Assembly (NCBI GenBank): GCA_028622995.1 | Contig: JAJQJQ010000078.1 | Coordinates: 124,001-188,000, forward strand | Origin: Panagrolaimus kolymaensis | Taxonomy: Eukaryota; Nematoda; Chromadorea; Rhabditida; Panagrolaimidae | Direction: 5' to 3' | DNA length: 64,000 bases | In this document: one piece after another, positions 10,285 to 21,525 of the stretch | How positions within the stretch are numbered: the stretch's first letter is position 1 | Layout of the letters: every line of letters begins with the position of its first letter | Position numbers and translations under genes: made by a program | The notes under the pieces: model-generated | The model's database searches: none | What the model saw: only the letters and a program-made list of their open reading frames with translations | Told to the model about the DNA's origin: nothing

Positions 10285-13200
10285 TCATGCGGAATTGCTA
10301 GGATGATTGATCAATGTTGAATGGCTTGAAGAACGCCGGAGAACGGGCGTTGTAGCACGAGGAGCGACCGGGGTTGATGGACGGGGTTGAGTTGCGGTTG
10401 ATCGAAGAGGAAATTCGCGATATGTTGGTTGATAACCAATACCTTGAGTAACGGAGTTTTGAGAAAATTGTGGAGCTGGTGGTGGTACTGAACGAGGAAG
10501 AAAGTTTTGCGTCGCATTAGGTTGAGGAAAACGTTGATCAGGTAAAAATGGCATTGTTGTTGGTGGTGCTCGAATTCTATTAATTGTTGTTTGTGTTGGC
10601 CAATGGGTTTGTTGAAATGGAGGCATTTGTGAAGCTATTTGTTGGCCTTGACGATTGAAAGAAGTTGTGTTCAATGGAGGATTTACATTTTGTGATGCAT
10701 GAATTTGTGAAAGAGTTGGCGGTTCATGGAATGGATTATTTTGATAAGCTGTTGGCAAATAACGACCGATTTGATCATTAAATGAAGAACGAGGTGGTGA
10801 CAATACAGTTAAATTATAATCTTCACCTTCGTTGGTTGGTGATTGGAAACTCACACGACGAGGAGTTGTTGGAGCTTGATAGGCATCAAAAGAAGTTTCG
10901 TTGGTGGGTGATTGGAAGCTTGGATGACCCTGTTGGACTTGATGTTGATTTGAACCAAAGTTATCATACATAAAATTGTCTTCTTCGCGATATTCAGGAT
11001 CATTATAATGCTGTTGGTTCATTTGAGGATCAATGTGATTTCCAAAATCATTTTCTTCGAGGCCATCAAATCTAGGATAAATGTTACCGCTAGCTCGTTG
11101 TTGTTCTCCATTTTCATCAAGCCTAGGATAAATGTTACCGCTCATTTGTTGCTGGTCTCCATTTGGTTCGTCGAACGATGGTGGTGGATTATTATAATAT
11201 CCTATAAATAATTTAACCGAATAGGATTTGAATGTGAATAATAATTTACCTTGTAAAAAGGGCAACTGATCCAAGAAATCCTCTTCTTGAATATCGCGCA
11301 CAACATTAAATTGAGGTGAACTAATATGGCTTAAGTATCTGCAAACGAGTTTAAGTTCTTCAAAACTTAATTCATTCCCATTTCCATAATGAATATCCAT
11401 TCTTTGTCGAATACCTATGATTTTTCTTTCTCTAATCCGGTCGACGGGGACACGAAGTGGCAAAATTCGACCTTCATTTCGTTGAAACCATTCAAGAAGT
11501 GTGGTGGCCAATAGCTTCTTTAATTTCAAAAATACATCTGTGAAAGAGACATTGGTATTTCTAAAAGAAATGTATCTTATTGATTAAATTTAATAGAAAT
11601 TTTACCCGCCAAAGATCACATTAAATTTGTTGTGTAGCCCTTCGGCGTTATTTGATGTGCGTGGACCATCGTTTAAGTTGAAATTCAAATAATCAATACG
11701 AGGAGTCCACCACCGTTGAAAGTAGTTCACAAATTCCACCAATTTTGGTTCGAGATGGAGTGGAAGTCGAGGAAGATTATGAATTGACAATGATTGGGCC
11801 CAAAATTGTTGATGTAATTCTATTGGAAGATGAAGGGAACCTAAATTTATTTTCCGTTAGCTAAGCATTAAATCATGGCGTTACCAATGAGTGAGTTTTT
11901 TAAATGCAAAAAATCTGGGTGTTGATTCAATTCAACTGCATCATTAGTATGATTGTAATCGTAAAGATTCTAAAAATTTTTAATTTTTAATTAGCGTAAA
12001 ATATTTTTAATGAGCTTTCACGTCCTATAAAAATTTTTATGACTTTTTTTTTATCCAAGTAAGCAATTTGACATCTTTCGTTTATAATTTCTAAATTTTT
12101 AGCTTTATGAGAAACTATGGAATTATTTTTTTTAAAGATGAACCGAAAAGTAAATAATACTTTTTTTGTTATTTATAAATATAAAATTTTACCTTTGCGA
12201 AATGGAATAGGCAAAGTTTTACTCGAGATTCAGGAAACACCCTTTCAACGGCATTAATTGCTGCTGATTCGCAATCCAAGTGGAATATTTTCGGCTGACC
12301 GATATCACCGAATTCGGATTCAACTTCACCACGCAACAAATTAAATAATTGTAAATAAGTATTAGTATGTTTATCAGGCAGAATTCCAATACCTGAAAAA
12401 ATAAACTTTCAATATACATATATGGTTGAAACTTTTAAGATTAACGTACCGATTAAGTAACCAGCGGAGCGATCAGGTAAATCAGAGAATACTGCAGTAA
12501 AAGTATAAATTTGCTTAAATTCTGTAGGAGAATATTGGAAAGTGCCATCTATGACAATATGGCGAGCTTGACGGAAAATTGAAAGTAAATGATAATCTAT
12601 CATAAATAAAAAAGGAAACACTGGACCAGGACGCAGAAAACGAACGATAAAATTTGGAATATTATCAGGTCGAGGGACGGATGATAGCTGAATTAAATAA
12701 GGTTTTATGTGTTTTTATTTTTCACCTAACAAACTTTTAATTCCTCCGGAATAAAAAAATTTGTAACAGAGATGGCTGTTGATTTTTTAGCATGGTAGTC
12801 GGCGTTCTTCCGCCTTGCATCCTGAGAAGGCAATGCACGGGCGATGTCAATAAAATTTTGAGGATGCTGAGTGGTAATGCGTTCAGTCAAATTTGATATT
12901 GCCAATGAAGCTGGGAGAGGATTAATTCGTTGAGAAGTGTTTGCTTGGCTAAATTTTTGAATTTAAATATTAAAAGATTATTGATAAATTTGGTTTAAAA
13001 AATATACCGTATAATGTTTCTAGCTGTTGTTTGCGTTTCATTCAAGCGATACCCTTCACAAATGTGGGGGAAAAGATCGGGGTCAGTTGTGAAATAGATT
13101 TTATCTTCAACATAAAGGGTTCGAATTTGACCACTGTGACCTTGACGTTTAGCTGCCCTGCAGCTACTACAATAATAGGCGTCCTTTTTGCTTTTGTTTT

Positions 13201-13501
13201 CGCGTTTACGGATGAATGTATACATTGTTCCAGGGTGAATTCGGGAGGTGTAATCCAAAGCAGTTTCATTTAGTTGACCAGTAAGAGCAGGTCGGCCTTG
13301 ATATTCAGTCTAAAGTTAAATTATTTAAATTTTTATTCCACAAATACTATTTAAACGTTGTACCTGTCTTTTTCGCCGTCCACCTCGTGAAGATCCACTT
13401 TTTTCTTTATCTAAATCACCCATGAAGATATCGCCATCACCTGGCCCTCCAGTTTCAGCCTCATCCTCTTCTGAAGGTGCGGTTGGGATTCTAGAAGCAC
13501 C
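10285..13501 (-). CDS. FLYWCH zinc-finger MULE transposase
   Basis: I infer exons 13364-13501, 13008-13309, 12735-12948, 12450-12687, 12193-12392, 11885-11969, 11606-11840, 11250-11560 and 10285-11201; every junction keeps the frame. In order, the protein has an acidic/basic linker, a FLYWCH-like zinc finger (CSSC ... HICEGY, about 13050-13180), then a MULE catalytic core. The core shows IVIDGTFQYSP (first Asp, about 12560), GILPDK, IFHLDCESAAINAV (second Asp, about 12270), LCLFHFAK and RTSNNAEGLHNKFN (Glu, about 11620). The long C-terminal tail (10285-11201) is low-complexity Gln/Asn/Pro. The transposase appears complete and intact. The first exon has an internal ATG (MGDLDKEK), so it may start there or be spliced in frame to the glycoprotein exon upstream. 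Confidence 0.88.
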
Positions 13502-13568
13502 CTTAAAATAAAAAAGTTTAACAGCGTTTGCAAATCAACGAAAGATACAGAGAAGAAAAAAAGCTTAC

Positions 13569-15260
13569 ATTTCGTTTTTCTTGCATGAATTTGAAAAATT
13601 GAATTATTTTTGGTACAACTAATATCCATTTAACTGCAACAGCGGCAGGATGAGGGATGTAAGGCAATATGGCCGTCAAAAAAGTAGCGAGGCCTGTAAC
13701 ATATGTCAATATGTTATCCCAAGAAAAAGCTCCTGGCCCCATATTTTTTGCAAGTTCGAGGCCATATTTTAAATCATTTTCGTCCATTGCATTACCACTT
13801 AAAATATCGTTTAATTTTGAAATGGAGTAAGATGTTGATTTAACTTCTTGTTTGTAAGACTGGGAAAATAAATTGTGAGCTGTTGGGTATTCAGATTTTT
13901 TGACGCGATAATTTTGATTCCGTAAAAATTCAGTGGAAGAAGAAATATCTGAAGTCAGCATTATCTGGGATGGTAATGCAAAGCTGGAAACTACTCCAGT
14001 TACTTGGTCAAAACTGAGTAATGCTGTTTCCTCTCTGATATAAATAATGCCTTTGGTTGTACAGGGAACATAATCAGCATATAGCTCAAGAATTCCTGAA
14101 AGAGGGTTCAAAAATGCCTTTTCCGTTCCGTGCAAGTGTTCAATCACAACTGGCAATTTATTGAAACATCTATTTTCCAGTTGATATTCCACATTAACCG
14201 TATAACAGCTTTTAGCTTCTAGGATTCCTGGGGCTACCGTTGTTGCTGTAACAGATGAATCGTTCAGTAAAAGACGAATAAGCTGGTTGGGATCAGAGCT
14301 AGATAAGGATAAAGCTATTTGTAACAACATGGAAGATACCGAACAATGGTTATGATATAATGAAATGAATCCATTCATAAACATATTTTCAAATCTATAA
14401 ATAACTGCTTGTAACGCTGCATTGTGTTCTTCAACGGGAACCAAATGAGACAGTGCTCGCTTTTTTCTGGCAAATACCAATTCGCTTTCAAGTACAGCAT
14501 CTCCTTGCTCCGACAATATGAAATTGGATCCACATTCAGAAAATGTTTCATTATAATGACCATCAACAATATTGAAGGTTAGTGAAAAAAGTGAATTATC
14601 AGAAACAAACGTTGATCCATCAAATTGACCTTGATGGGATATTACAAACTGATAATCACACAATCCAGCTTTTGTTGTGTTCCATACGACAAACCCTTGC
14701 TCAGCGATACAGTTCCCTTGCTCATATGTGCAATTACTTGCAATTGGAGTGTTGGACACAGCAACATTATTGTGTCGCCGTATGCTTGCTTCAGAGTAAA
14801 AGCAATTATCCACCGAACTTTCTAAAGTCCATACAAATAAACGATTAGCTCGTTTCCATTTAAGCTCATTTGTTGTGACAAAAAGATTTTCTTTTTTGAC
14901 CATCGTGGATCTGACGACATTCGAATAATGATTTTCTACCATAAACACACAATCTGCAGCGCTTATTTCGATTTTTATTGGAGGCTGATATTCAATAGCT
15001 CCATATGAGCGAAACCCATTATCCCTTTTCGCTTTCAATTTATAACATTGGCAATGGTAACCAATAGTATTAACTTCAAAAAAAGGAAGTCTATAAACAT
15101 TTAAAGAAATTTTCACTGGAGCTGTTTTAGTTTCATTTTTTAATGGTGGGCAAGTGAAGTTAGTAGGGAGCATCAATAAAGTCGTTGCCCCATTTGGCGG
15201 ACAAAAGAGGGCTTTTAGAGAACATGCTCCACCAAAAAGCAAAATAAATATAACAAGTTT
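13569..15260 (-). CDS. Envelope-type membrane glycoprotein (fusogen-like)
   Basis: One long exon of about 560 codons is bounded by an acceptor (CTTTAG at ~15261) and a GTAAGC donor at 13568, so a small 5' exon supplying the ATG is missing from my model. The exon opens with a signal-peptide-like stretch (KLVIFILLFGGACS). The ectodomain has many cysteines and N-glycosylation sequons, then a furin-type RKKR (about 14457-14468). Further on comes a conserved-looking block with CYTVNVEYQ ... NPLSGIL ... VPCTT, and a long hydrophobic region near the C terminus (13600-13720). This is the architecture of viral class I/III-like entry glycoproteins. Relatedness to arthropod/nematode negative-strand RNA virus or Maverick fusogens is a guess. 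No gag, pol or LTR lies nearby. Confidence 0.72.
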
Positions 15261-17466
15261 CTAAAGAATAGCAAGATAAAAATTTTTACAAAACTTTCTA
15301 TTTTATCTCTATAAAAGTTTTTAAGTGTCATTATCTTCCCTAAATCATACTTCTAAATATGGGTAATGAAAATTAGAAAAATTACGAGATAAAACCTTAA
15401 ATATTAATTTAACTTCGCTTTTATTTTTCAGAAAAATAAAAAAATAATTTAGAGAAAAATAGTATCGCTTTAAAAAAATATAATGCAACTAAAAAAGACT
15501 TTTTATAGTTTAAGTAAAAATAAAAATTAAGTTCAAAAATATATGGCCTTTGTAATTATAATTAGAAACAAAGTTTTGTCAGTTGAAATCAAAAAAAGAA
15601 ATGAAAATAGAGTCAAAGAATTTCTTGTTTTCTTTTTTGCTTAATGTTAATTAATTATTTAAATTTAGATTGTACAAATTCAAGAGAAAAAAAAAAGAGA
15701 TATGGAATGGCTAAGCAGGGCTTTTTAATATTTTGAAAATTTTGAGAAATTAAATGCATCCAAGAATTTGTTAAAAGCATTAATTTAAAAAAAATAAAAA
15801 AAGAGTAAACTAAATAACTTATCTCTTTGTCCATTCTAAAAAAAATAAAAGCTATAGGTAATGAATGCCTTATTAACTTTTGTCATTTTCTAGAAACTTT
15901 TTCTACTGGCTGTTTAGTTTATAGAATAAATATACAAATCACTTTAAGAAATGTGAGTTTATAGGTGAAAGTAAATTAGATTAAGTGATAAAAAAAAGGA
16001 AAAGAAAAAAGAATTTTTATCACTTTCTCAAAGAAATAATATAAACAAAACTCATGCTCAAAAAAAAACAACTAAAGTTTTATGATAAAAAAATATAAAA
16101 AAGTAAACTGGCCTTCAGCATCATACAAATTCAACGTCCATCCAATCCGAAATTTCACCGAGAAGGAAAATAAATGAGCGACAGTACACAAAATATTTAT
16201 AAAAATAAAAATCAAACCAAATGGTAAAAATAATTTTCAACCAAATGAAAAACTATATGAAGTTGTTTTTTCAAAGCCTTTATATATAGTTTTTTAAGAA
16301 ACTTTAGCTTTTGATGATGATAGTTGCAGATGGTAGTAGCACAATATATTTCACCACCTGGCATTACATATCCTTATAGATATTTTTTGTAAAAATATAT
16401 TCATCATTAGTTGGGAAGATAGACAGGAAAAAAAACTTTTTTCATTCGATGCTGAAAGTTTTTTTGGTACCAGGCATAAAGCAGCAATGAATAATTGCTT
16501 ATTTTTTGTAAATAAAATTATCCCACCTAATAGTTTTTATTGCTCATCATTTTTTAGTAACAAGGAGATGATCATCTTTGGTTGGTACAATAGACTGAAA
16601 AAAAATTTTCGCAGCTGAAAGTTTTTGGTACTAGCTGCATTTACGAAATTTTTAGTCGTCGCTTTTAATGAACAAAAAAAATACACATTATTTTGTTATT
16701 GATGTTGATCGTTCTTCAAGTAAAGTTTTTTAGGATGACATAAAATTGTTGATACATATTCTTTTCAGACCTATTTTCGAGTGGTAAAAAATTGCAAAGT
16801 TTAAAAAATAACATTTAAATTAAAAGGACAAAAAAATGACATTTTTAATGTTGTTCAAAAAACTCAACATATTTTGACTGGTAAAATTAAAGATCAAAAA
16901 GATCTTTCATAAATAAATTTTTATATTCGGAACATACGGGAATGCAATGATTGCAACATTTTGCATAATCCAAAATATTTGAGGTTAAGAGTATAATTAA
17001 AAAAGAAAAAAAACATAATTATGGGTTATCCTTAAATTTTTTATCCAACATATATGATTGTTACAAAGCCCACTGCATTACAACTATCCATATCATTAAT
17101 TTTGTTGCATAGCATTTATATTCAACTACCATAGAAAAAGAAAAATGTGGTAGAAAATTATCGGAAAGTTATTTTTAAACGATTAAGATATTTAAAATAA
17201 ATAAAGATAAAAATATCGAAAACAAAAATTGCTTTTCGAATTTTCAAAGCTGTTAATGTATTTGTATTTTTGGTTACTTTGGTCTTTTTCTGCGTTCATC
17301 CTTCTTTCCTTACAACATGTAAAAAATAACAGTAAATAATAAATGGTAGTAACTACAAAAATATAAATTACTATGAATAAAATAAGATTTAAAAATAAAA
17401 TAAACAATCGAAAGATTTCTGGACTTCAGAAAGTCTTCAGTTAATATTTATTTATGCTTTTATTGC
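15261..17466. other. Element interior without recognised gene
   Basis: About 2.2 kb of AT-rich DNA lies between the glycoprotein exon and the right arm. The missing 5' exon and promoter of the glycoprotein/transposase transcript should be here. Two related blocks around 16390-16480 and 16560-16640 share features such as 'gctgaaagttttt...ggtac' and look like an imperfect duplication. A hydrophobic minus-strand open frame (17192-17407) lacks an ATG. Confidence 0.45.
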
Positions 17467-17600
17467 ATTCGGCCCTCTTCTCCATCTGGCCCTTATTTCT
17501 CGGCCCTTTTCTCCTTGCGGCCTTCGTTACTCGGCCCTTTCCTCAATTCGGCCCTTTTCGCCGCGGTCCTTTTCCCGATTCGGCCCTCTTCTCCCAAGAC
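17467..17600 (-). repeat. Right GC-rich inverted repeat arm of the MULE/envelope element
   Basis: The arm is in inverted orientation to 9370-9497. It has repeated TTCGGCCCT units and the shared core TTTTCTCCTTGCGGCCTTCG. It is followed at once by CCTTTTTTTT, the presumed target duplication. Confidence 0.88.
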
Positions 17601-17765
17601 CCTTTTTTTTCGAGCTTTTTTTCCTCCATGAAACTTCCTTTATTTACTTTTTTTATTTCATTCGAGTTTACCTTTTTCATAGCAATGTACTTCCGTTAAT
17701 TGTGTGTTTTAATAATCTTTCATTTTTCAGGTTTCAAAACTTTGTCATTTATTGTGTGCAAAATT

Positions 17766-18359
17766 ATGGCTACAATTCTTTATGGAAATCTTCTGCCTCG
17801 TATTCCTGATCCATTTGAAAGACATCTTGATTTCAAAGTTATGATACCGAAAAATGCAATACGAATATTTTTATTCATTCACATCGTATCCAGATCGCTG
17901 ATGCTTCAAATTGCTTTTTATAAAAATATACGAACTATTGAAACTCTAACATTTATGGATTATTATCATATTGGTATGGGTTTTTGGTGTATGTTTTGCA
18001 TCCTTCCTTGTCTTGTGGATTATCTTCTTGGTGGTCATGATTGGAATGTTATTGGAGTTATGGTATCTGTTTTAGTAAGTTTAGTTACATTTTTCAATCT
18101 TTGTAAATCCAATTTTTAGTCTGCTGATTTCATCTTTTCTGTTGCTGAACTTCTTTCGTATCTTTTCTATGGAATTACCCTAGTTTCTGGTCAACTTGTT
18201 TATTTTTATTTTGGTAATCAACTTATGTTTCTTCATTTCTGTGGCTTTTCTGCATATCAAGCTTATGAATGGAATATCGCTTCAAAGAACCTGAAAGAAT
18301 ATCAACATGGAACTCGTCATCGTATTTCAATCATCCCAAAGAATATCAAAGGTGCTTAG
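17766..18359 (+). CDS. Small four-helix membrane protein, paralog A
   Basis: Two exons (17766-18074, 18120-18359) are joined in phase 0. The product (~182 aa) starts MATILYGNLLPRIPDPFE, has four likely membrane segments and ends with the family tail around YQHGTRHRISIIPKNIKGA. It is the most divergent N terminus of the group. No known family is recognised, and no signal peptide precedes the first helix. Its promoter region abuts the right end of the MULE/envelope element, 155 bp away, which may have altered its regulation. Confidence 0.7.
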
Positions 18360-18724
18360 ATTTAATCATTTTTCTTTTTATTGTACATATGTTTTGTGTT
18401 CTTATAATTTCATTGATAAATAAGTTTTTATGCTTTACCTTTATAAGATAATGTGGATTGTAGCAAAGGTTGTTAAAGATGAGGTTTATCTGTCCTGTTA
18501 CTCTGATTTTGCCTAAAATAAACCATCGTTCAATGAAGAAGAAAAAAGTGTTCTAATAAGGCGAATCCTTTAACGATTCGCTAATTTTTCGTGGCCAAAT
18601 GCGATAAATCTTTTTTTGGTGAACCTTGTTTTTTGATTGCTTTGCTTTGACTTTGTCATTCCTTTATTTTCAACTTTCAACATAATTCTATCAAGTTTTA
18701 GATTCAGTTGGTCATACTGTAAAT

Positions 18725-19321
18725 ATGGTTACAATCTTCAATCAAAATCCTCAACCTCGTGTTCCTGATGAAATTGAACAACGTCTTGAAGAACAAATGT
18801 CATTAGAATATGCAAGTGCTGTAGAAAATTTGTTCATGAATTTTGGATTAAAATTTGTTACATCTCTTCTTGCTTATTTTTGTGGATTTATTCATATTCA
18901 AAACCCATCAACATTCTTGGATTATTACTATATCTCTACCAACGCTTTTTTCATATTCTTCCTTGTGCTTCCATTTTTTGGTGATGGTTATATTCTCCTC
19001 ATGATTTCAATGTTAACTATACCTGTTCATGTTGTAAGTTTATTTTATTTTTATGTTTCTCTATTAAATGCTTGTTTTTAGATTGCTGAACTTGCCATTC
19101 TTCTTTTTACTCTTGTTCATCTCTGCTCAAATGGATTTATGTTACTTTCTTCTCGATTATGTTTTTTATACATTTATGATCAATTAGTCTTCATCTTCTT
19201 CTTTGTTCGTGCAATATCTCATGTTTATGAATTCGATATGGTTGCAAAGGATTATGAACAATATCAACATGGAACTCGTAATCGTATTTCGATCATCCCA
19301 ACGAATATCAAAGGTGCTTAG
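18725..19321 (+). CDS. Small four-helix membrane protein, paralog B
   Basis: Exons 18725-19033 and 19082-19321 join in phase 0. The N-terminal signature is NPQPRVPDEIEQRL. Next come two hydrophobic segments, with DYYY between them, then two more segments in exon 2. The polar C-terminal tail ends YQHGTRNRISIIPTNIKGA. The conserved ends and variable helices suggest a membrane protein with cytosolic binding tails; function is unknown. The gene and its 3' flank are repeated in paralog C, about 975 bp downstream. Confidence 0.72.
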
Positions 19322-19699
19322 ATTAAATCATTTTCCTTTTTACTGTACATATGTTTTGTGTTCTTATAATTTCATTTATAAATAAATTTTTATGCTTTAC
19401 CTTTATTAGATATTGTTGTTTGTAGCAAAGGTTGTTAAAGTTCAGGTTTATTCACCCGTTTCTTTGGTTTTTGCCTAAAATAAGCAATCGTTCGCAGATA
19501 ACAAAAAAAAGTGTTCTAATCTCCTGATTCAGAATAACGCATTTCCTTTAGCGACTTCCTTATTTTTCATGGCCAAATGCGATAAATCATTTTTTTGTGG
19601 AAGCTTGTTTTTTGATTGCTTTGCTTCGACTTGTCATTTTTTCATTTTCAACTTTCATTTTGTTATCATTTTTAGATTTCAGCTGATCATTCTGTAAAT

Positions 19700-20293
19700 A
19701 TGGTTTCAATTATTTATCCTAATCCTCAACCTCGTGTTATTGATGGAATCGAACAAGATCTTCAAATTCAAGTCAGAATCGCATATGAAAGCTTACAAAC
19801 AATTTTGCTAAATCATTATGGTTCAAAATTTCTTTCAATTTTGGTGGCTTACTACAAAGGGCGTCTTGATTTTCAAAACCTAACAACATTCTTGGATTAT
19901 TATTACATCTTTATGGGATTCTATTGCTTATTCTTCATATTCCTTCCAACTGTAATTTTTTTGTTTCGTCAACGCCTTATGTACATTAGAAATTTTGCTA
20001 TGTATCTTTTTGTTGTATGTTTATTTTGTTTTATGGTTTCTCTCTTACATGCTTGTTTCTAGGTTGCTGATCTTGTTATCCTTCCTATTGCGCTTGTTCA
20101 TTTCTTCTCAACACATTTTCCTCGTCGATTACGTACATATTATCTTCTTGACCAATTAATGTTCATCGTCGCTTGTGTTCGTTCATTTCATCAAGCTTAT
20201 CAAGGATATCTCGCTTCAAAGGATTTAAAACAATATCAACATGGAACTCGTCATAGAATCTTTTATGTGCCAAAGAGTATCAAAGGTGCTTAG
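19700..20293 (+). CDS. Small four-helix membrane protein, paralog C
   Basis: Exons 19700-20014 (donor GTATGT) and 20063-20293 (acceptor TTTCTAG) join in phase 0. The start is MVSIIYPNPQPRVIDGIEQ and the tail includes KQYQHGTRHRI and ends SIKGA. It has four hydrophobic segments, two per exon. Paralog E resembles it most closely in the DYYY...FYCLFFIF helix and the RQRLMYIRNFAMY segment. It is unrecognised outside this family. Confidence 0.72.
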
Positions 20294-20417
20294 TTTTTTC
20301 TGTTATTTATGTCTGTAATTGTTGTTAATGCTTGCTTGTTTTTATTGTTTGATAAATTTATTTTTTGTTTCTTTATCGTTTTCAACCTATGTTTGCTTCG
20401 TATTCCACTCTTTACTG

Positions 20418-21043
20418 TAGGGATGGGCAAGAGCTTCAAAAACGTTAGTGTTCCCTGCCCTTTTTTTCGTCCATATCTTTTTTTTTCAAGCGGGTGATGG
20501 TAGAATTTTTTTGTTAGTTTTATTATTTATTTCCTCATGACTATAATATGTAATTTTTAACGCTGATTTTAAATATGTAGCTCTAAAATACGTTGTTGCT
20601 TCAAAGTTGCAAAATACACACATTTTTAGCTCGTTGACCCACACCTCCTTCCCCTTTCGACAAGCCACTTATACCATCGGATAGAAAATCAAATTTTACA
20701 TTTATAAAAAAAATTACAGCTTCGCGAAACATCGCGAAGCCATTCATTTTAAAGAAAAACCAATATCGTAACGTAAAAATCCTTGAAAAAATGTTTTTTC
20801 GATATAAAAAACTAGTGGCATTCTGCGTCAAAAGGAAAAAGCGCCTTTGATGAAGTGATGCAAAAGTGTCACCTGGACGAAAAAAATTTGATTTTTAAAA
20901 ATTACAATCGCGTTTTTCATATACTTTTTAATTAGCTTTCATTTTTTCGTTAATACAAAAGTTATTTCAAATGAGCTAACTTATCTTTTTAGATAGAAAC
21001 CAAAAAATTCTGTCGATTTTGAAAAAAACGCTGCCCATCCCTA
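20418..21043. mobile_element. hAT-type MITE, 626 bp
   Basis: The element starts TAGGGATGGGCA and ends TGCCCATCCCTA, a perfect 12-bp terminal inverted repeat typical of hAT elements. It is flanked by an exact 8-bp duplication CTTTACTG (20410-20417 and 21044-21051), the hAT length. It has no transposase and is non-autonomous. It is inserted between membrane-protein paralogs C and D. Confidence 0.93.
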
Positions 21044-21525
21044 CTTTACTGCAGACAAAAACAAAAGCTAGTGGTTGTCAACTGCATTATTGCTTTTCTC
21101 AAACTTCTTTCATTTGATGGTTATTACTAAATGCAACTATTTTGTTATAAGTTTTACTTGCATTTATTCAGTTTTTGAGTTTTTTTGATGCACAATTTGC
21201 TTACCATCGAATTAGAGAGACGTCTCCACAAACATTTGTGACTTATGTATCTTTTGTTCCCTTTCTTCTAAAAAGTTTGAGAAGTGTTAATATTTTGCCA
21301 TTTTCAAAGTTTATGTTATTCATCAAATTTTGTCAGCATTTTTAGATTTTTCGAGAAATAAATGCATGCAAATTTTTTTATTGCTTCACTTTCTTCCTTT
21401 TTTTCGATCATTCCCTCTTACATATTCAGTTTCTTGTTTGCTGCTTGCTGACGATCGATCAATCTCTGCATTATTTTCTTCTTCTCTCTAATCCTTGGAC
21501 AATTTAATCTTCATATTCTTCAATT
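21044..21525. other. Spacer upstream of paralog D
   Basis: About 480 bp of T-rich DNA lie between the MITE and the paralog D start. It probably includes the promoter; no other feature was seen. Confidence 0.45.

Larger units (their letters stand above)
9361..17600. mobile_element. ~8.24-kb MULE-type element carrying transposase and envelope-like glycoprotein
   Basis: GC-rich arms at 9361-9497 and 17467-17600 are inverted copies of each other. Each has iterated units around AGGGCCGAAT and a shared core including CGAAGGCCGCAAGGAGAAAA. CCTTTTTTTT flanks both ends (9351-9360 and 17601-17610), fitting the 9-10-bp target duplications of Mutator-like elements, though the sequence is low-complexity. 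Between the arms are a FLYWCH/MULE transposase gene (10285-13501), an envelope-type glycoprotein exon (13569-15260) and about 2.2 kb without a recognised gene. The right end is 155 bp upstream of the first membrane-protein paralog (ATG 17766). Confidence 0.85.

Noticed and set aside
10782..11211. Plus-strand frames opposite the transposase tail
   Set aside because: They are antisense shadows of the low-complexity Gln/Asn-rich exon.
13569..15260. Calling the glycoprotein a retroviral/LTR-retrotransposon env
   Set aside because: There are no LTRs, gag, protease, reverse transcriptase or integrase in the surrounding 8 kb.
17192..17407. Hydrophobic minus-strand frame as a small membrane protein gene
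   Set aside because: It has no ATG and no convincing splice acceptor. Kept only as an observation within the unexplained interior.
9351..17610. Classifying the element as a Maverick/Polinton
   Set aside because: No protein-primed DNA polymerase, retroviral-type integrase, packaging ATPase or capsid protein is present. The enzyme is a MULE transposase and the flanks are ~10 bp, not 6 bp.
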